From contig NZ_JAAVUS010000006.1 in the NCBI RefSeq assembly GCF_018449525.1, positions 124,001-188,000 of the forward strand: a DNA stretch of 64,000 nt. Direction: 5' to 3'. The DNA comes from Bradyrhizobium sp. dw_78 (lineage in GTDB: Bacteria > Pseudomonadota > Alphaproteobacteria > Rhizobiales > Xanthobacteraceae). Positions 10,109 to 18,114 of this stretch are shown here, one piece after another (the stretch's first letter is position 1; each line of letters starts with the position of its first letter). Below the pieces are notes generated by a model, which saw nothing but the letters and a program-made list of their open reading frames with translations, was not told where the DNA came from and did no database searches. Both the position numbers and the translations under genes were made by a program.

Positions 10109-10421
10109 GAGATGAGGCGGGTCGACCGGATTCGTTAACCTTCTTAGCTCGTGTGGCCTTGCGGCCCGCACGCTTCCGGGAGCCTTATCGGTTCTGATTG
10201 AATCAGAACCGGGCTATACTTTTGACGCGTTTTCTTCACGCGAACCGGAATCCACTTCGCTCGAAAACGCTATAGACTTTGAGCCAATCGGCGGGAACAA
10301 AATTCATCCGCCGCGATTAACTCACTCCGGTCCCTCCGGCATCACGCTTAAGCCACGTATTTAGCCCTAATCGTCCACCGCGGTTGCGTACCGATGATCG
10401 CTCCTTCATTATGCCCGGCGG
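10109..10421. other. Gene-free stretch after ureG
   Basis: No coding sequence is convincing here. It holds the interspersed repeat at 10181-10275 and then about 145 bases that must contain the promoter of the downstream kinase. A GGGAAC at 10291-10296 followed 15-16 bases later by CGATT is only a weak match to an EcfG promoter. Confidence 0.6.
10181..10275 (-). repeat. Interspersed repeat, copy 1 (nearly full length)
   Basis: The stretch carries the CGGTTCTGATTGAATCAGAA hairpin, then GACGCGTTTTCTTCACGCGAA and CACTTCGCTCGAAAACGCT. It is the reverse complement of the complete copy at 49934-50039. The hairpin directly downstream of ureG may serve as a terminator. Confidence 0.8.
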
Positions 10422-12158
10422 TTGGCCCGCAATCTGTTTCAGTTTGTTGCCGCCGCCGCGAATGTCACATGTTTGATCGATTGCTTCGCCAACCCCTCAT
10501 TTCCGGGTAAACGAGTGGTTCGGCTGGGATTTATCATTGGTTTTATCGCACTGATCGGGGTCTTGATCTCCGGTCTTGCCGCCTATCGTGTTCACGATCA
10601 GGAATTGACGCTCGACGGCATCGCGATGGCGCGCGCGATCGACGTTCACGCCAGCCTGGTTCAGGACCGGCTGACCGAGCGCGAATTGCTGGCGCGCGTC
10701 GCGTCCGGCCTGTTTCACACGCCGTCGGTGATCAAGGCCGACATGCTGCGGCCGCTGCGGACCTCGATCTACGCTTTCAAGACGGACTTCGTGGTTGCCG
10801 CCTGGATTGCACGAATCAAGCCGACCGAATTGGATGCCGCGCGTGCCGAACTGGTGAAGGCCGGTTTCCCCAATCCGACAATCCGCAACGACGACGATTC
10901 TCCGTTGGACATGCGGGCTCCCGACCAGCCCATCGATATATTGATGGACGTCGAGCCTCGGGATGCGCAGACGACGGCTTTAGCCGGCCGCTCGCCCGAT
11001 CAGCACCCGATTCTGGGGCCGATGCTTGCACGAGCGATGGCCGCGGGAAAACCTGTCGCGTCGGATCCATTTCCGCTCCTGCGGGCGAATGGGCCGATCG
11101 GTGTTGTCCTGGCGACGCCGGTCATGCCGGATGGCGTTGCTTCGCCGGCCGGCTTCGTGATCTTTTCATATGAGTTGGCGCCGCTGATGCTGACGAACGA
11201 CGATCTTTCGCTGTTCTCGGTCGCCTTGAAAGATCCCCGCAGCGCCAATGGCGAGCTGATTGCCAATGACCAGGGCATCGTGTCGTCAAGGGCCGTGAGT
11301 CCCGACGCACTGACGCCGACGGCGACAAGGACCGTGACCTTCGGAGGCCGCGACTGGTCACTCAATTATTATGCCAAGACCAATGCGATGAAACGCGCCG
11401 CGCAGACCGCGGCCATCGTGGCTGCGATCGGGCTTGCGCTGACCGGTATCGTCTGCGGGCTGTTCGGCTATGTCGCGTACAATAATTTGCGGCTCAGCCG
11501 TGAAATCCAGGTGCGGATCGGATTCGAGCGCCGGCTGACCGCCGTCATCGACGAGCTCAATCACCGGGTCAAGAATATCCTGGCGGTGATCCAGTCGATC
11601 GTGACCCGCACGCTGCGTCACGGCTCGGACATCGATGTTGCCCGTGAACTTCTGATCGGCCGTATTCATGCGATGTCGAACGTGGTCTCGCTGTTGAGCG
11701 AAAGCCAGTGGCAGGGCGTGAAATTGCAGGGGCTGTTCGAGGCGCGCGCCATTCCTCACTCGGAGCGCATCGCCGTGAGCGGCCCCGATATTGCCGTCAG
11801 CGCGCGAGCCGCACAGAGCCTCTCGCTCTTGTTTTTCGAACTGGCGTCGCATTCGGACGAAGGGCTTTCGCTGGTCGGCAAGCACCCGCATATCGTCGCG
11901 CATTGGGACGTGACGGGAGAAGAGCCCGAGGCGGTGTTTCATTTCCGCTGGGAAGAGTTCAACACCAGCGAGGCGACGCGGCGGCCGGACAGCGATTTCG
12001 GCGTCATCCTGCTCGACCGCGTCGCTCCCGAAGCGCTTGGGGGCACCTCGAAACGCTACTTCACCGATGTGAGCTATGTGTACGAGCTTACGGCGCCGAT
12101 GGAGACCGTCATCGACATGACCGAGAGAGACCGCACCGAGCAACTGTCCCGGCGCTGA
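10422..12158 (+). CDS. HWE-family sensor histidine kinase, degenerate ATPase
   Basis: A membrane sensor kinase next to the general stress regulators. With the TTG start at 10422 it has 578 residues: a transmembrane helix at about 34-56, an extracytoplasmic CHASE-like domain to about 325, a second helix at 328-355, then the HWE phosphoacceptor box ELNHRVKNILAVIQSI with H381. The ATP-binding part is shortened and altered: where HWE kinases have HELATNAAKYG this one has FELASHSDEGLSLVG, so the N-box Asn is lost. Such kinases feed phosphate to PhyR. The start is uncertain: GTG 10515 is another option, and an ATG at 10469 in another frame reads MFDRLL before a near-join to ANPSFPGKR. It converges on ecfG. 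Confidence 0.8.
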   Translation: MARNLFQFVAAAANVTCLIDCFANPSFPGKRVVRLGFIIGFIALIGVLISGLAAYRVHDQELTLDGIAMARAIDVHASLVQDRLTERELLARVASGLFHTPSVIKADMLRPLRTSIYAFKTDFVVAAWIARIKPTELDAARAELVKAGFPNPTIRNDDDSPLDMRAPDQPIDILMDVEPRDAQTTALAGRSPDQHPILGPMLARAMAAGKPVASDPFPLLRANGPIGVVLATPVMPDGVASPAGFVIFSYELAPLMLTNDDLSLFSVALKDPRSANGELIANDQGIVSSRAVSPDALTPTATRTVTFGGRDWSLNYYAKTNAMKRAAQTAAIVAAIGLALTGIVCGLFGYVAYNNLRLSREIQVRIGFERRLTAVIDELNHRVKNILAVIQSIVTRTLRHGSDIDVARELLIGRIHAMSNVVSLLSESQWQGVKLQGLFEARAIPHSERIAVSGPDIAVSARAAQSLSLLFFELASHSDEGLSLVGKHPHIVAHWDVTGEEPEAVFHFRWEEFNTSEATRRPDSDFGVILLDRVAPEALGGTSKRYFTDVSYVYELTAPMETVIDMTERDRTEQLSRR

Positions 12159-12167
12159 CGACGATCT

Positions 12168-12300
12168 ATCGCGTTTTCGAACGAAACCCTGTCCCGGATT
12201 TGGGAATAGCTGGATGGAGGCCGGCTTCGCATCAATAAACCGCGTCAAAGCAAAAAGCTGGAGCTTCGGTTCTGACTTAATCAGAACCCGAAGCTCCAGC
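12168..12300 (+). repeat. Interspersed repeat, copy 2, acting as possible terminator
   Basis: A degenerate copy (CGCGTTTTCGAACGAA then CGCGTCAAAGCAAAAAGCTGG) ends in a strong hairpin: 12258-12275 pairs with 12281-12299 with one bulge. It lies exactly between the convergent kinase and ecfG genes, so it could end transcription from both sides. Confidence 0.75.
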
Positions 12301-12346
12301 GGCTTATATCGGAGCAGGTTATCGTTGTGGCAGGGCGGCGGCCGGA

Positions 12347-12901
12347 TCAGCCTCCGCCACCGCTGCCCCCGATCACGGCGCGCACCGTATCATCGGGCCC
12401 GAAATCATCGGCGCCCTCGACATATAGCAAGGCGCTGAGTTTCGACCGCGCGCGGTTGACGCGGCTCTTGATGGTGCCGACCGCGCAACCGCAGATCGCC
12501 GCAGCGTCTTCATAGGAGAAGCCGGAAGCGCCGACCAGAATAAGAGCTTCACGCTGGTCTTGCGGCAATTTGTCCAGCGCCACGCGGAATTCCTCAAACT
12601 CCAGATGCGCGTTCTGCGCCGGCTGGGTTTTCAGAGTTTTGGCGTAGCTGCCTTCGGCATCCTCCACTTCCCTCCGCCGCTTGCGATAATCGGAGCGGAA
12701 CAGGTTGCGCAAGATCGTGAACAGCCAAGCCGGCAGGTTCGAGCCGGGCTGGAATGAGTCGATATTGGCCAGCGCCCGAAGCAGCGTCTCCTGCACCAGA
12801 TCGTCGGCGCGGTCGCCATTGCCGCTAAGCGAGATTGCGAACGCGCGCAGACTGGGAACCGCCGCCAGAATGTCGTCGCGAAGTGATTCGGTGAGAGGCA
12901 T
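12347..12901 (-). CDS. ecfG: General stress response sigma factor EcfG
   Basis: An ECF15-type RNA polymerase sigma factor of 184 residues that drives the alphaproteobacterial general stress response. Region 2 is seen at ADDLVQETLLRALANIDSF (about 32-50) followed by NLPAWLFTILRNLFRSDYRK; region 4 at LPQDQREALILVGASG and the helix-turn-helix YEDAAAICGCAVGTIKSRV. In unstressed cells NepR holds it inactive. Its ATG overlaps the nepR stop by one base (TAATG), so the two are translated together. The Gly-rich C terminus (GGSGGGG) is a peculiarity. Confidence 0.95.
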   Translation of the reverse strand: MPLTESLRDDILAAVPSLRAFAISLSGNGDRADDLVQETLLRALANIDSFQPGSNLPAWLFTILRNLFRSDYRKRRREVEDAEGSYAKTLKTQPAQNAHLEFEEFRVALDKLPQDQREALILVGASGFSYEDAAAICGCAVGTIKSRVNRARSKLSALLYVEGADDFGPDDTVRAVIGGSGGGG

Positions 12902-13119
12902 TAAGTCCTCCCGTCATCTTGGTCGCCCGAACTCCCTAGGTGGGGGTTGGGCTCGGCTGCATCAAGCTTTCGGATAAGCTCCGCGAAGCGTTCGGGCACC
13001 CCCTGCCTCACAACATCGTCATACATGGCGCGGAGTTGATGGCCGATCCTCGACTGAATCTCGGAATTGAGCCCGCCCTGCTTGCCGGGCATGGCATTCT
13101 TGGACTTTACATCTTTCAT
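12901..13119 (-). CDS. nepR: Anti-sigma factor NepR
   Basis: NepR is a small helical protein that sequesters EcfG and is itself captured by phosphorylated PhyR. With the ATG at 13119 it has 72 residues. The conserved core IGHQLRAMYDDVVRQGVPER, followed by FAELIRKLD, is clear. The frame runs open upstream to 13242 but that part is not NepR-like. A GGGGGAG stretch lies 14 bases upstream; a GTG four codons earlier would be too close to it. It is the first gene of the nepR-ecfG operon and diverges from phyR. Confidence 0.92.
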   Translation of the reverse strand: MKDVKSKNAMPGKQGGLNSEIQSRIGHQLRAMYDDVVRQGVPERFAELIRKLDAAEPNPHLGSSGDQDDGRT

Positions 13120-13212
13120 GACCTGATCCACGCTCCCCCGAGAGTTAAGTCCCTGAATTTTCAAGATTTGTCCTCGGTCCCTGAGGCCTGTGAGGCACCC
13201 GCATGATTGCCT

Positions 13213-13237
13213 AATGCGAACTGCGCCGGAAAGTTCC
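13213..13237 (-). promoter_or_regulatory. Candidate EcfG promoter for nepR-ecfG
   Basis: On the minus strand GGAAC (13233-13237) is followed after 16 bases by CATT (13213-13216), one base off the GGAAC-N16/17-CGTT consensus known for EcfG. It is about 94 bases before the nepR start and would give autoregulation. Confidence 0.6.
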
Positions 13238-13258
13238 GGCAAGCGGGAACTATTATTG

Positions 13259-13283
13259 GGAACTTTTGTCGGGTTCAGGCGTA
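13259..13283 (+). promoter_or_regulatory. Candidate EcfG promoter for phyR
   Basis: GGAAC (13259-13263) and CGTA (13280-13283) are 16 bases apart, one mismatch from the EcfG consensus, and 72 bases before the phyR ATG. A second GGGAAC at 13245-13250 lacks a matching -10. Confidence 0.6.
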
Positions 13284-13354
13284 GTCACGCACGTCAGGGG
13301 AGTCCCGGGTCACCCCGTCAGCTATTTTGACCCAAGACAATCGATGGAGTGGGG

Positions 13355-14161
13355 ATGTCTCGATCACAGCTCGTTGCTGAACATTTACCGTTATTGCGGC
13401 GCTATGCGCGTGCCTTGACGGGAAACCAGGCGTCGGGCGACGCTTATGTCGGCGCCATGCTTGAAGCCCTGCTGCAGGATCCGTCGCTGCTCGACGAGCA
13501 GCACGGCGCGCGGGCCGGCCTGTTCCGGCTGTTTACGCAAATCTGGAATTCGGTCGCGATCAACGACGATTCCGAAGTAGCGACGCTGCCGATGCCCTCG
13601 GAGCGCCGGCTGTCGAACATCACGCCGTTGCCGCGCCAGGCCTTCCTGCTGCTGTCGCTGGAAGGTTTTTCGGAAGAGGAAGTGGCGTTCATCCTCAATA
13701 CCAACGTTGCCGAGACCCGCCAGCTTGCCGACACGGCAGGCCGGGAAATGGCGGCGGAAATCGCCACCGACGTGCTGATCATCGAGGACGAGACCTTCAT
13801 CGCGATGGATCTCGAGAGCCTGGTGCGTAATCTCGGGCATAACGTCATCGGCGTGGCCCGCACCCATTCGGATGCCGTGGCGCTGGCAAAGAACAAGAAG
13901 CCCGGCCTGATTCTGGCGGACATCCAGCTCGCCGACGGCAGTTCGGGTCTCGACGCCGTCAACGAATTGCTGCGGACCTTCGAGGTACCGGTGGTTTTCA
14001 TTACCGCCTATCCGGAGCGCTTCCTGACCGGCGAACGCCCCGAACCGGCCTTCCTGATCTCCAAGCCGTTCCAGCCTGCGATGGTGTCGGCGGTGGCGAG
14101 CCAGGCGCTGTTCTTCCAGCGCAATTCGCGCAACCGCGCGCCGCGGGCTGCGGCTTCCTGA
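13355..14161 (+). CDS. phyR: Anti-anti-sigma response regulator PhyR
   Basis: PhyR joins a sigma-like N-terminal domain (about 1-130, no DNA-binding function) to a C-terminal receiver domain. Phosphorylation at D189 in LILADIQLADGSSG exposes the sigma-like domain, which then binds NepR and frees EcfG. The receiver shows the acidic pair IIEDETFIAMD and KPF near the C terminus. ATG 13355 is preceded by GGAGTGGGG; the GTG two codons earlier lies in that ribosome site, so I prefer the ATG (268 residues). Diverges from nepR-ecfG. Confidence 0.95.
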   Translation: MSRSQLVAEHLPLLRRYARALTGNQASGDAYVGAMLEALLQDPSLLDEQHGARAGLFRLFTQIWNSVAINDDSEVATLPMPSERRLSNITPLPRQAFLLLSLEGFSEEEVAFILNTNVAETRQLADTAGREMAAEIATDVLIIEDETFIAMDLESLVRNLGHNVIGVARTHSDAVALAKNKKPGLILADIQLADGSSGLDAVNELLRTFEVPVVFITAYPERFLTGERPEPAFLISKPFQPAMVSAVASQALFFQRNSRNRAPRAAAS

Positions 14162-14308
14162 TCCGGTAAGCGGCCCGCGGCTCTGCCAAGAGCCCGCGTA
14201 CCCCTGCCGGCAAACTCGGAACAGTCGTGGAAGCCGTCGCCGTCAGGCTCAAGCCGGCCGGAAGCCCGACGAATTCCAAAAATCGCGCAAACTTAGTTAG
14301 ATCCCTAT

Positions 14309-14395
14309 CGGGTTCTGATTGAATCGGAAGCCGGCTCTCTCATTTTGTCTGATACGTTTTCCTGACGCCAGCCAGTGCCCGCTCCGCTCCAAGAC
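14309..14395 (-). repeat. Interspersed repeat, copy 3 (decayed)
   Basis: GGGTTCTGATTGAATCGGAA followed by TACGTTTTCCTGACGCCAG and CCGCTCCGCTC lines up with the reverse-oriented full copy at 10181-10275 with many changes. Confidence 0.6.
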
Positions 14396-14600
14396 ACCAT
14401 GATCATTGGGGCCGCGTCACTCTGCCGCATCACGGCGTGCTCGTTGACATCACGCAATCTCGGGCAGGCCGGATGAGGTTCGACCGAGCTAATAACGGGC
14501 CAGCCTGACGCGCCAAGCATATAAATAAACATAAGCCCATAAATAAAGGGCCGCCGGGACAGACTCTCCGGGGGCATATTGCCAAGAAAGCGGCTATTTA

Positions 14601-14629
14601 GAAAAAAGTAGAGCGCGGCTGGCATCACC
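14601..14629. repeat. attL core (29-bp direct repeat)
   Basis: The 29 bases beginning GAAAAAAGTAGAGCGCGG and ending GGCATCACC are identical to 42636-42664; the bases on each side differ. This is the crossover-containing core left by integration. Confidence 0.88.
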
Positions 14630-14772
14630 CCGGACACTCCATTCATCCGTCATGGTTCGCGCTGGTGCGCTTCTATCTGCCAATGCATTGTAGTTACAGC
14701 GCTTTATTGTAGACGGAAAGTCCGGTAGCATCCGTCACGATCCATCGGAAATTGTCGTAATCCGGCGCCAAT

Positions 14773-14796
14773 GGTGGGGCGGTTTGGTGGGGCGGT
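14773..14796 (+). repeat. Left arm-type integrase site pair
   Basis: GGTGGGGCGG occurs at 14773-14782 and GGTGGGGCGGT at 14786-14796, 13 bases apart, just ahead of the integrase ATG. The same pair recurs at 42588-42610. Paired short direct repeats at both ends of an element are typical arm-binding sites for a P4-like integrase; here they also overlap the integrase translation start, allowing autoregulation. Confidence 0.65.
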
Positions 14797-14797
14797 T

Positions 14798-16057
14798 ATG
14801 GCCGGAAGACAGTTGCACAAGCTCTCCGCGCGCAAAGCGGAGACAGTGACGAAGCCAGGGCGCCACAGCGATGGCGGTGGCCTCTATCTCGCAATCGAAG
14901 CTGGCGAGCACTCGAGGCGGGCATGGGTGTTCATGTATCGCGAGCGCGGCACGGGGCGCCGAAGGGAGCTTGGCCTCGGCTCGGCAAAGGGCCCGAACCG
15001 GTCGGGACTTACCCTAGCGGAGGCGCGCACGAAGGCGGCGGACGCACGCAAGGTGCTTTTGCAGGGCAAGGATCCGAAGAATGAAAAGCGGGTCGAACGC
15101 GGTTCGGCCGAAACGTTCGGCGCTTTCGCCGACGCCTACCTGAAATCGATCCTGCCCGGCCTGAAAGGGCGCAAGGCCGAAGCCGACTGGAAGCGCGATC
15201 TCGAGGTGCGGTGCAAGGCGATCCGGCCCAAGCGGCTCGGAGACATAACCACCAACGATATCCTGGCGATTCTTTCGCCGCTGTGGATGACGATCAACCG
15301 CACCGCGCGAGAAACCCGGAGCCGGATCGAGCGCGTCCTGGACGCGGCTGAATCCAAGGGCCTCCGCTCTGGCAAGAATCCGGCGATGTGGAAAACGCTG
15401 AAGCCGCTGCTTCCGAAGGCCAAGCGGTCGAAGCGCCACCACAGGGCGGCGCCCTACAAGGACATCCCTGGCATCGTGCGGTCGCTTCGTGCCAAGCACG
15501 AAAGCGCCGACACAGCGGTGTACCGAGCGGCTGAATTCATCATCCTGACCGCGGTGCGGACCGGCGAAGCCCGTTACATGCGAATTGGTGAGGTAAATTT
15601 CGCGGAGCGGCTTTGGGTCGTGCCGGCGGAGCGGATGAAAACGGAAGATGATCCCGAAGGGACGGATTTTGAAGTTCCGCTCAGCGCCCCTGCTCTTGCG
15701 ATCTTGAAAGCGGTCATTCCCAAGGGAGCTCAGCCTGACGCCTATGTCTTCGCCGGACAATGGTCCAAAGATAGCGCGAAGCCCCTCGGCCAAAATGCAG
15801 TCTTGCATGCCCTCAAGGCCATTTACCCCGCCATGACGACGCATGGATGCCGGTCCAGCTTCCGCGATTGGGCCGGCGACGAAACACGTTTCGAGCGCGA
15901 TATCGCGGAAATGGCATTGGCCCACAAGGTCGGCGACGAGGTGGAGCAAGCCTACCGGCGCGGGACCGCTCTGAAGAAGAGAAGGCAACTCATGGATGCC
16001 TGGGCTCGGTATGTCGAAGGCGCCTCCAACGTCGTCGCCATAAAGCGATCGGCGTAA
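14798..16057 (+). CDS. P4-type tyrosine recombinase (integrase)
   Basis: Site-specific recombinase of the P4/CP4-57 type, 419 residues. It starts with the DUF4102-like arm-binding domain (LSARKAETVTKPGRHSDGGG, then YLAIEAG), has a core-binding domain at about 110-200, and the catalytic domain with R254 (RTGEARYMR), H349 and R352 (HGCRSSFRDWA), H376 (ALAHKVG) and nucleophile Y386 (EQAYRRG). All active-site residues are intact, so the enzyme could be functional. The frame is open to an ATG at 14771, but that would read through the arm repeats; ATG 14798 gives the normal N terminus. It lies just inside attL. Confidence 0.95.
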   Translation: MAGRQLHKLSARKAETVTKPGRHSDGGGLYLAIEAGEHSRRAWVFMYRERGTGRRRELGLGSAKGPNRSGLTLAEARTKAADARKVLLQGKDPKNEKRVERGSAETFGAFADAYLKSILPGLKGRKAEADWKRDLEVRCKAIRPKRLGDITTNDILAILSPLWMTINRTARETRSRIERVLDAAESKGLRSGKNPAMWKTLKPLLPKAKRSKRHHRAAPYKDIPGIVRSLRAKHESADTAVYRAAEFIILTAVRTGEARYMRIGEVNFAERLWVVPAERMKTEDDPEGTDFEVPLSAPALAILKAVIPKGAQPDAYVFAGQWSKDSAKPLGQNAVLHALKAIYPAMTTHGCRSSFRDWAGDETRFERDIAEMALAHKVGDEVEQAYRRGTALKKRRQLMDAWARYVEGASNVVAIKRSA

Positions 16058-16075
16058 ACGGTAGCCCCCGGTCAA

Positions 16076-16504
16076 CTAAAACGGCCGAAAGCTTCCGTGT
16101 CTTTGTTGAGATTTCGGGAGAAAACGGTTCGCGACTGCCAGCGCTCTCAGCTCGTCTGTTTCGAGCGCTATTTTTTGTGCAAGCACTACATCTCCAGCCA
16201 CGAGATAGCCCTCCGGCACGAAACACCATGTGAATTTGGGGGTGCCGGACTGGTCCAGTTCTTCGATGTTTGCGGCATCTCCATAGTGGATGCGGTATCG
16301 TCTGCTTGTGTTGCAGCCGACAACGTCAAAATAGCCGAAAGCCTCAAATTGGCCCAGCTGCTCGGGAGATAGCCAGTATCGTAAAAGATGCTTGCCGCGG
16401 CTTTCGGCGGTATTTCGACCGGGTGTGGCAGCGTACAATCGGCGGAGCGCACGCCAGCGCGATGCTTCGGGCGACCGGCGCCAAAGCCTCGACAGAAAGC
16501 TCAT
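16076..16504 (-). CDS. Conserved hypothetical protein
   Basis: A soluble protein of 142 residues that I recognise only as a recurring hypothetical of Bradyrhizobium-type genomes. Its sequence is well ordered: WLSPEQLGQFEAFGYFDV, RRYRIHYGDAANIEELD, WCFVPEGYLVAGDVVLAQK, then IALETDELRALAVANRF. No catalytic motif is evident. ATG 16504 lies nine bases after the stop of the upstream minus gene, so the two form an operon that converges on the integrase. A TTG four codons earlier is a less likely start. Confidence 0.75.
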   Translation of the reverse strand: MSFLSRLWRRSPEASRWRALRRLYAATPGRNTAESRGKHLLRYWLSPEQLGQFEAFGYFDVVGCNTSRRYRIHYGDAANIEELDQSGTPKFTWCFVPEGYLVAGDVVLAQKIALETDELRALAVANRFLPKSQQRHGSFRPF

Positions 16505-16512
16505 CCGATGAA

Positions 16513-16734
16513 TCAACCGCCCACGAGGCGCGGAAAAAACAACGTTTCCTGGGCAGATGGATCGAAAGTACTGATCCTATGGGACGTCCCCGCCGCTGTT
16601 CGCACGGCCGCGGTAAATCCTGTCTCGGTCAATTTCCTGAAGCGCTGTTCGGCCGCGGCCAACGCCTGGATGTCGCCAGGATCAAACTGAAATCGGCTAT
16701 CGCCGGTATGATCCATCACAATCTGGACCGCCAT
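16513..16734 (-). CDS. Small conserved hypothetical protein
   Basis: A 73-residue protein beginning MAVQIVMDHTGDSRFQFD and ending FDPSAQETLFFPRLVGG. The ending and the AEQRFRKLTETGFTA segment resemble small hypothetical proteins found beside phage-like islands in Bradyrhizobium. An excellent ribosome site (TAGGAG, eight bases before ATG) supports it. It is the first gene of a two-gene minus-strand operon. Confidence 0.75.
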   Translation of the reverse strand: MAVQIVMDHTGDSRFQFDPGDIQALAAAEQRFRKLTETGFTAAVRTAAGTSHRISTFDPSAQETLFFPRLVGG

Positions 16735-17125
16735 GGAAGAATCTCCTAGGAAGTGCAGCCCTTAAATCGCTCGGACAAACTCTATGCCGCGGCATATTGT
16801 TCCAAGGGTGAAGCTCGATGATCCGGCCAGCATGTCGCAGTACAGCCCGGTCCGCTGATCAATACTGCTCAGTCACAGAAATTTCACGCTCACTTGGCCA
16901 CCAGGGGGGCGTGAACCCCGCGTGATCATCAGTGGGGCTGGTCATCATCCGATCAACGCGAGGACGGAGTCGCACAAGACTGTAAGCCTCAACCAAGCAG
17001 CCATGTATGTAATGGAAGAGATGGATAGACCCGCGCGCAACAGGAGTGCCTGGATCGTGATTGGAAACGCCCGACCGATCTATGCACTAAAAGGCAAGAC
17101 CAAGAGTAAGTTCGGGGTGAGCGTC
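16735..17125. other. Gene-free stretch before the DoxX gene
   Basis: The promoter of the divergent minus operon must lie here. The reading frame of the DoxX gene is open from 16922, but the extra codons are not membrane-like and lack a ribosome site. I see no RNA gene or strong repeat. Confidence 0.5.
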
Positions 17126-17617
17126 ATGGCGTTGCGGGCTATCGATTCCCTGGTTCTGCGTAGCGAGCCGCAGATCCTGTTGTTGGGCCGGGTCTGCATC
17201 GGATCGCTTTTTCTGATGTCGGGGACCAATCACTGGTGGGACCAATCGCTGCTCACCCATTTCATGACGGGGTTGCCCGGTTCGGTACATGTCTGGGCGA
17301 TGCTGGCTGCGACCATTGAGGTCGCGAGCGGGCTCGCGCTGGTCCTCGGCTTCCGCACCCGCGAGTTCGCCCTGCTCCTGGTGCTGTTCAATCTCTCTGC
17401 CGCGGTGATCGGCCATCCCTACTGGTCGATCATCAACGACGCCACCGCACGCTGGAACCAATTCATCCATTTCTGGAAGGACATCGGGCTCGTCGGCGGT
17501 ACCCTCTTCGTCCTCGCGCGAGGCGCGGGACCCTTGAGCCTGGACGCGAAGCTAACGCCAGGTGATAAATCAAAGGATATCGAATTGAGCCATTCGAGCC
17601 GGCCGAATGCGACGTGA
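17126..17617 (+). CDS. DoxX-family membrane protein
   Basis: A 163-residue inner-membrane protein of the DoxX/DoxD family with four hydrophobic helices: ILLLGRVCIGSLFLMSG, VWAMLAATIEVASGLALVLG, FALLLVLFNLSAAVIG and DIGLVGGTLFVLAR. The HPYW segment after helix three and the WKDIGLVGG loop are typical. Members are linked with redox and oxidative-stress functions but the substrate is unknown. I chose ATG 17126, which follows GGGGTGAGC, over upstream in-frame codons that add a non-membrane leader. Confidence 0.85.
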   Translation: MALRAIDSLVLRSEPQILLLGRVCIGSLFLMSGTNHWWDQSLLTHFMTGLPGSVHVWAMLAATIEVASGLALVLGFRTREFALLLVLFNLSAAVIGHPYWSIINDATARWNQFIHFWKDIGLVGGTLFVLARGAGPLSLDAKLTPGDKSKDIELSHSSRPNAT

Positions 17618-17701
17618 CGCTATCCATCATTCACGAGGAGCTTTCGCGCCATCGATTCCCGGGCTACCGTCCGATGATGGTGACGGACGGTAAAGGGGAG
17701 C

Positions 17702-17884
17702 GTGATGATTTCGGTCTTGATAGGCGTCTTGATTATTGTCGTCATTGGGGCGATCTGTTTTTGGGCAATCGACAGGTTCGCCAATGATCGCCGCCTGGCT
17801 CAGCTTTTGAAATTGCTTGTAGTCCTCATCTGCCTCGCAGCCATCCTGCAAAGGGTGCTCCCGCTGGCAGGTATTTACCTCTAG
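17702..17884 (+). CDS. Small two-helix membrane protein (Thivi_2564-like)
   Basis: A 60-residue protein that is almost entirely two membrane helices (VLIGVLIIVVIGAICFWAI and LLKLLVVLICLAAILQRVL) joined by a short charged loop DRFANDRRL. Layout and loop resemble the Thivi_2564 family, and a shorter host gene of the same design lies at 49778-49936. AAAGGGGAGCGTG upstream is a good ribosome site. Function unknown. Confidence 0.7.
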   Translation: MMISVLIGVLIIVVIGAICFWAIDRFANDRRLAQLLKLLVVLICLAAILQRVLPLAGIYL

Positions 17885-18114
17885 CGAGAACGAAATCGAC
17901 CTACCGGCTCTTTGCGTGCCGACCTTAGCCTCTTCCGGTTGAGCCTATATGCCGGTGGGTCGGAAAGGAGCTATTGATTACGTTTTGGCAGTGGGCCGGA
18001 CGGCCATCTGCGCGAAAGCCATTTCAAGCCGCGAGCTTCCAATAGTCCCGGTGGTCCACTTCGAAGCCGGCCAAATAGGTCCGGGTGCCATCCGACCGGT
18101 TACAGTCGCTCGTC

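Larger units (their letters stand above)
14162..14797. other. Gene-free stretch at the left island junction
   Basis: Host DNA up to 14600 holds a decayed interspersed repeat (14309-14395) and AT-rich DNA around 14515-14545. The attachment core is at 14601-14629, followed by about 170 bases of element DNA leading into the integrase. An open minus-strand frame over 14305-14646 has no family features and I do not call it. Confidence 0.6.

Noticed and set aside
14305..14646. Minus-strand 113-codon frame across the left attachment site
   Set aside because: It runs through a decayed interspersed repeat and the att core, and its composition is not protein-like.
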